From contig DAORKG010000002.1 of the NCBI GenBank assembly GCA_035439445.1, positions 99,082 through 163,081 on the forward strand: a stretch of DNA of 64,000 bases, in the 5' to 3' direction. Positions 61,384 through 64,000 of the stretch are shown here, one piece after another. The position numbers and the translations under genes are program-made. Numbering within the stretch: position 1 is the stretch's first letter; each line of letters starts with the position of its first letter. Source of the stretch: UBA4416 sp035439445. GTDB lineage: Bacteria > Bacteroidota > Bacteroidia > B-17B0 > Aurantibacillaceae. The notes beneath the pieces are model-generated. The model was not told the DNA's origin. It saw only the letters and a list, made by a program, of their open reading frames with translations, and searched no databases.

Positions 61384-64000
61384 GTGGTGGTTATAAAAAA
61401 GAAAATGGAGTGCGTTGTGATTTGCTTTCAAAATGTATCTTTGACTTATTGATAAACACCTCCATCCGGTAAGTCTCTCATTAGTGATATGTTGTGATTT
61501 GCTTTCAAAATGTATCTTTGACTTATTGATAAACACCATTTTCCATTTTTTTAATTGTTTTAGTTATGTTGTGATTTGCTTTCAAAATGTATCTTTGACT
61601 TATTGATAAACACCAGCATACCCAATTATTGATTGGAGTTATACGTTGTGATTTGCTTTCAAAATGTATCTTTGACTTATTGATAAACACCGATGGATTT
61701 TTTTTTGAAGAAGATGAAGATGTTGTGATTTGCTTTCAAAATGTATCTTTGACTTATTGATAAACACCTAATTTACAAGTTTAAAATGGGACGACAAAGT
61801 TGTGATTTGCTTTCAAAATGTATCTTTGACTTATTGATAAACACCGAGTTGTTAAGTTTTGGTAGCCTGTAATTGGTTGTGATTTGCTTTCAAAATGTAT
61901 CTTTGACTTATTGATAAACACCACGTTGAAGTTTTAAAAAAGAAAATGGACCGTTGTGATTTGCTTTCAAAATGTATCTTTGACTTATTGATAAACACCT
62001 GATGCGCTATTTAATAGACCATGGGTTGCGTTGTGATTTGCTTTCAAAATGTATCTTTGACTTATTGATAAACACCCTCGTAAAATGTTTGTCCATCGCG
62101 AGTAATGTTGTGATTTGCTTTCAAAATGTATCTTTGACTTATTGATAAACACCATACCTTATACCTTCAACAATTAACAATAAGTTGTGATTTGCTTTCA
62201 AAATGTATCTTTGACTTATTGATAAACACCTTATTAGCAATGTCAATCAATTCGCTCCTTGTTGTGATTTGCTTTCAAAATGTATCTTTGACTTATTGAT
62301 AAACACCTGATCATTGCATTTTTATAACGGAGGATTAGTTGTGATTTGCTTTCAAAATGTATCTTTGACTTATTGATAAACACCACAGTCGTAATTAGGA
62401 TAATAACCCTCTACGTTGTGATTTGCTTTCAAAATGTATCTTTGACTTATTGATAAACACCATGCGTATTTAATTTCTCCCTGATCGTCATGTTGTGATT
62501 TGCTTTCAAAATGTATCTTTGACTTATTGATAAACACCAATACTAGTGAATTAACTATTGGAACAGTAGTTGTGATTTGCTTTCAAAATGTATCTTTGAC
62601 TTATTGATAAACACCAGGAGCTGCTACTCCTACATTAAACGTTGAGTTGTGATTTGCTTTCAAAATGTATCTTTGACTTATTGATAAACACCTGTAATAA
62701 ATGACCTGATTACTATAAATCAGTTGTGATTTGCTTTCAAAATGTATCTTTGACTTATTGATAAACACCTAATGAAAAGGTAGCTAATTTGACAGCTCAG
62801 TTGTGATTTGCTTTCAAAATGTATCTTTGACTTATTGATAAACACCAGTCGAATATTGTGGAACAAATGAAGTTTCGTTGTGATTTGCTTTCAAAATGTA
62901 TCTTTGACTTATTGATAAACACCCTTTATCTCTGTATGGTTTAACTCTTAATGGTTGTGATTTGCTTTCAAAATGTATCTTTGACTTATTGATAAACACC
63001 ACGAACGTTTTACTAAACTATCAGGTGCAAGTTGTGATTTGCTTTCAAAATGTATCTTTGACTTATTGATAAACACCAAATAACGTTATTTATTAATTGT
63101 TCGCTATGTTGTGATTTGCTTTCAAAATGTATCTTTGACTTATTGATAAACACCCATTTGCTAAAATTGACGGTGTTTTTTGTGGTTGTGATTTGCTTTC
63201 AAAATGTATCTTTGACTTATTGATAAACACCATCTTTTTGATAATCTTTTGTACGAGAGTTGTTGTGATTTGCTTTCAAAATGTATCTTTGACTTATTGA
63301 TAAACACCAAAGGATCTAAAAAAAGCAGGTGTAAACCTGTTGTGATTTGCTTTCAAAATGTATCTTTGACTTATTGATAAACACCACGGCAACGCCTAAA
63401 AATAAGCACTTGTATGTTGTGATTTGCTTTCAAAATGTATCTTTGACTTATTGATAAACACCAGCAAATGCAATGGCAAATCAATGGGGGGGGTTGTGAT
63501 TTGCTTTCAAAATGTATCTTTGACTTATTGATAAACACCCTTTTAAATTTTTAGAATCAATAAGTCTAAGTTGTGATTTGCTTTCAAAATGTATCTTTGA
63601 CTTATTGATAAACACCTTGCAGCTCATGCAGGAAATCCGGTGCGTTGTTGTGATTTGCTTTCAAAATGTATCTTTGACTTATTGATAAACACCAGAAAAA
63701 CGCCGCATAGAGCAATTACACGAGTTGTGATTTGCTTTCAAAATGTATCTTTGACTTATTGATAAACACCTGATGCAATAAATGCTGCATATCCTTATGG
63801 GTTGTGATTTGCTTTCAAAATGTATCTTTGACTTATTGATAAACACCTATGGCACTTGATGAAGATGGAAATCCGTGTTGTGATTTGCTTTCAAAATGTA
63901 TCTTTGACTTATTGATAAACACCAACCGCCAGTAAATCCAGCCCCTAACGTTGGTTGTGATTTGCTTTCAAAATGTATCTTTGACTTATTGATAAACACC
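61337..64000 (+). CRISPR. CRISPR array of 35 repeats and 34 spacers, type II-C-like, open at the right edge
   Basis: Repeat of 47 bp beginning GTTGTGATTTGCTTTC and ending TTATTGATAAACACC, first full copy at 61414-61460 and then every 77 bases. Apart from the first, all copies look identical. All spacers are 30 bp except spacer 33 (63848-63876, 29 bp). Repeat length, spacer length and the GTTGTGATTTGCTTTC start agree, from memory, with Cas9 type II-C arrays of Flavobacterium and relatives, and give the plus strand as crRNA sense. No cas gene, tracrRNA or leader lies within the window; they should be to the right. The last repeat ends exactly at 64000, so more units may follow. Confidence 0.98.

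Noticed and set aside
61384..63953. Self-targeting spacers
   Set aside because: By eye no spacer matched the rest of the window; an alignment against the whole genome would be needed to exclude it.
61337..64000. Type VI-B or type I array
   Set aside because: The repeat is 47 bp and lacks the features of 36-37 bp VI-B or about 28-37 bp type I repeats; length and start sequence suit type II-C. Without cas genes this stays an inference.

Overview
The window is chromosomal DNA from an AT-rich member of the Bacteroidota, probably Flavobacteriia-like or Sphingobacteriia-like. The evidence is type IX secretion (T9SS) sorting domains of both type A and type B, a PorP/SprF-family protein, a PorE-like OmpA protein, promoters of the form TTTG-N19-TAnnTTTG, a bacilliredoxin-like YtxJ protein, a two-component propeller kinase, and gene ends with almost no Shine-Dalgarno signal. 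No rRNA or tRNA gene was recognised. The species cannot be named from the sequence alone.

Layout. 0-0.7 kb: start of a FUSC-like membrane protein (cut by the left edge) behind a short structured leader with a terminator, then a pair of REP-like palindromes. 0.7-5.6 kb (minus strand): secreted hypothetical, groES-groEL, plsX-fabH. 5.8-11.2 kb (plus): sufE, an EamA-type transporter, rplU-rpmA, serS, an orphan histidine kinase. 11.2-13.8 kb: accessory segment with at least five REP palindromes around a RAYT (REP-associated tyrosine transposase), then a SHOCT protein, a lipoprotein and a membrane protein of unknown function. 13.9-17.5 kb: bifunctional nuclease, etfB-etfA, pyruvate dehydrogenase E1 beta. 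17.6-32.5 kb (minus): a tight four-gene cluster of a small secreted protein, a 3749-residue repeat adhesin ending in a type B sorting domain, a PorP/SprF protein and a TPR-PD40-OmpA protein. 32.7-36 kb: secA. 36.2-40 kb: propeller histidine kinase plus LytTR regulator. 40-47.8 kb: two large T9SS type A cargo proteins, one a probable metzincin protease. 48-61.3 kb: housekeeping and small genes (phoH-PIN, ebfC, rRNA methyltransferase, recX, chitinase, hemW, ung, a 43-residue lipoprotein, ytxJ, osmC, lipA). 61.3-64 kb: a CRISPR array of 35 repeats and 34 spacers that runs off the right edge.

How parts work together. The SprB-like adhesin, SprF-like protein and PorE-like protein form a likely export-and-anchoring unit: in gliding Bacteroidota a SprF homologue is encoded just downstream of sprB and is needed for its secretion. 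SecA supplies the first, inner-membrane step for this and the other T9SS cargo in the window (two large adhesins and the chitinase).

Most interesting. (1) Every intact CRISPR repeat carries a complete match to the Bacteroidota promoter, TTG-N18-TATCTTTG, pointing into the next spacer. The only degenerate repeat lies at the upstream end, 7 bases after a stop codon, with no room for a leader. Together these suggest a type II-C-like array transcribed from its own repeats and growing at its downstream end. (2) A RAYT gene starts 2 bases after a REP hairpin and is flanked by inverted REPs, with a second inverted REP pair 11 kb away. (3) A terminator-bearing leader with an 8-codon ORF precedes the FUSC-like gene. 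(4) The adhesin gene holds 38 repeats of about 217 bp with higher-order repeats and a 416-bp perfect duplication.
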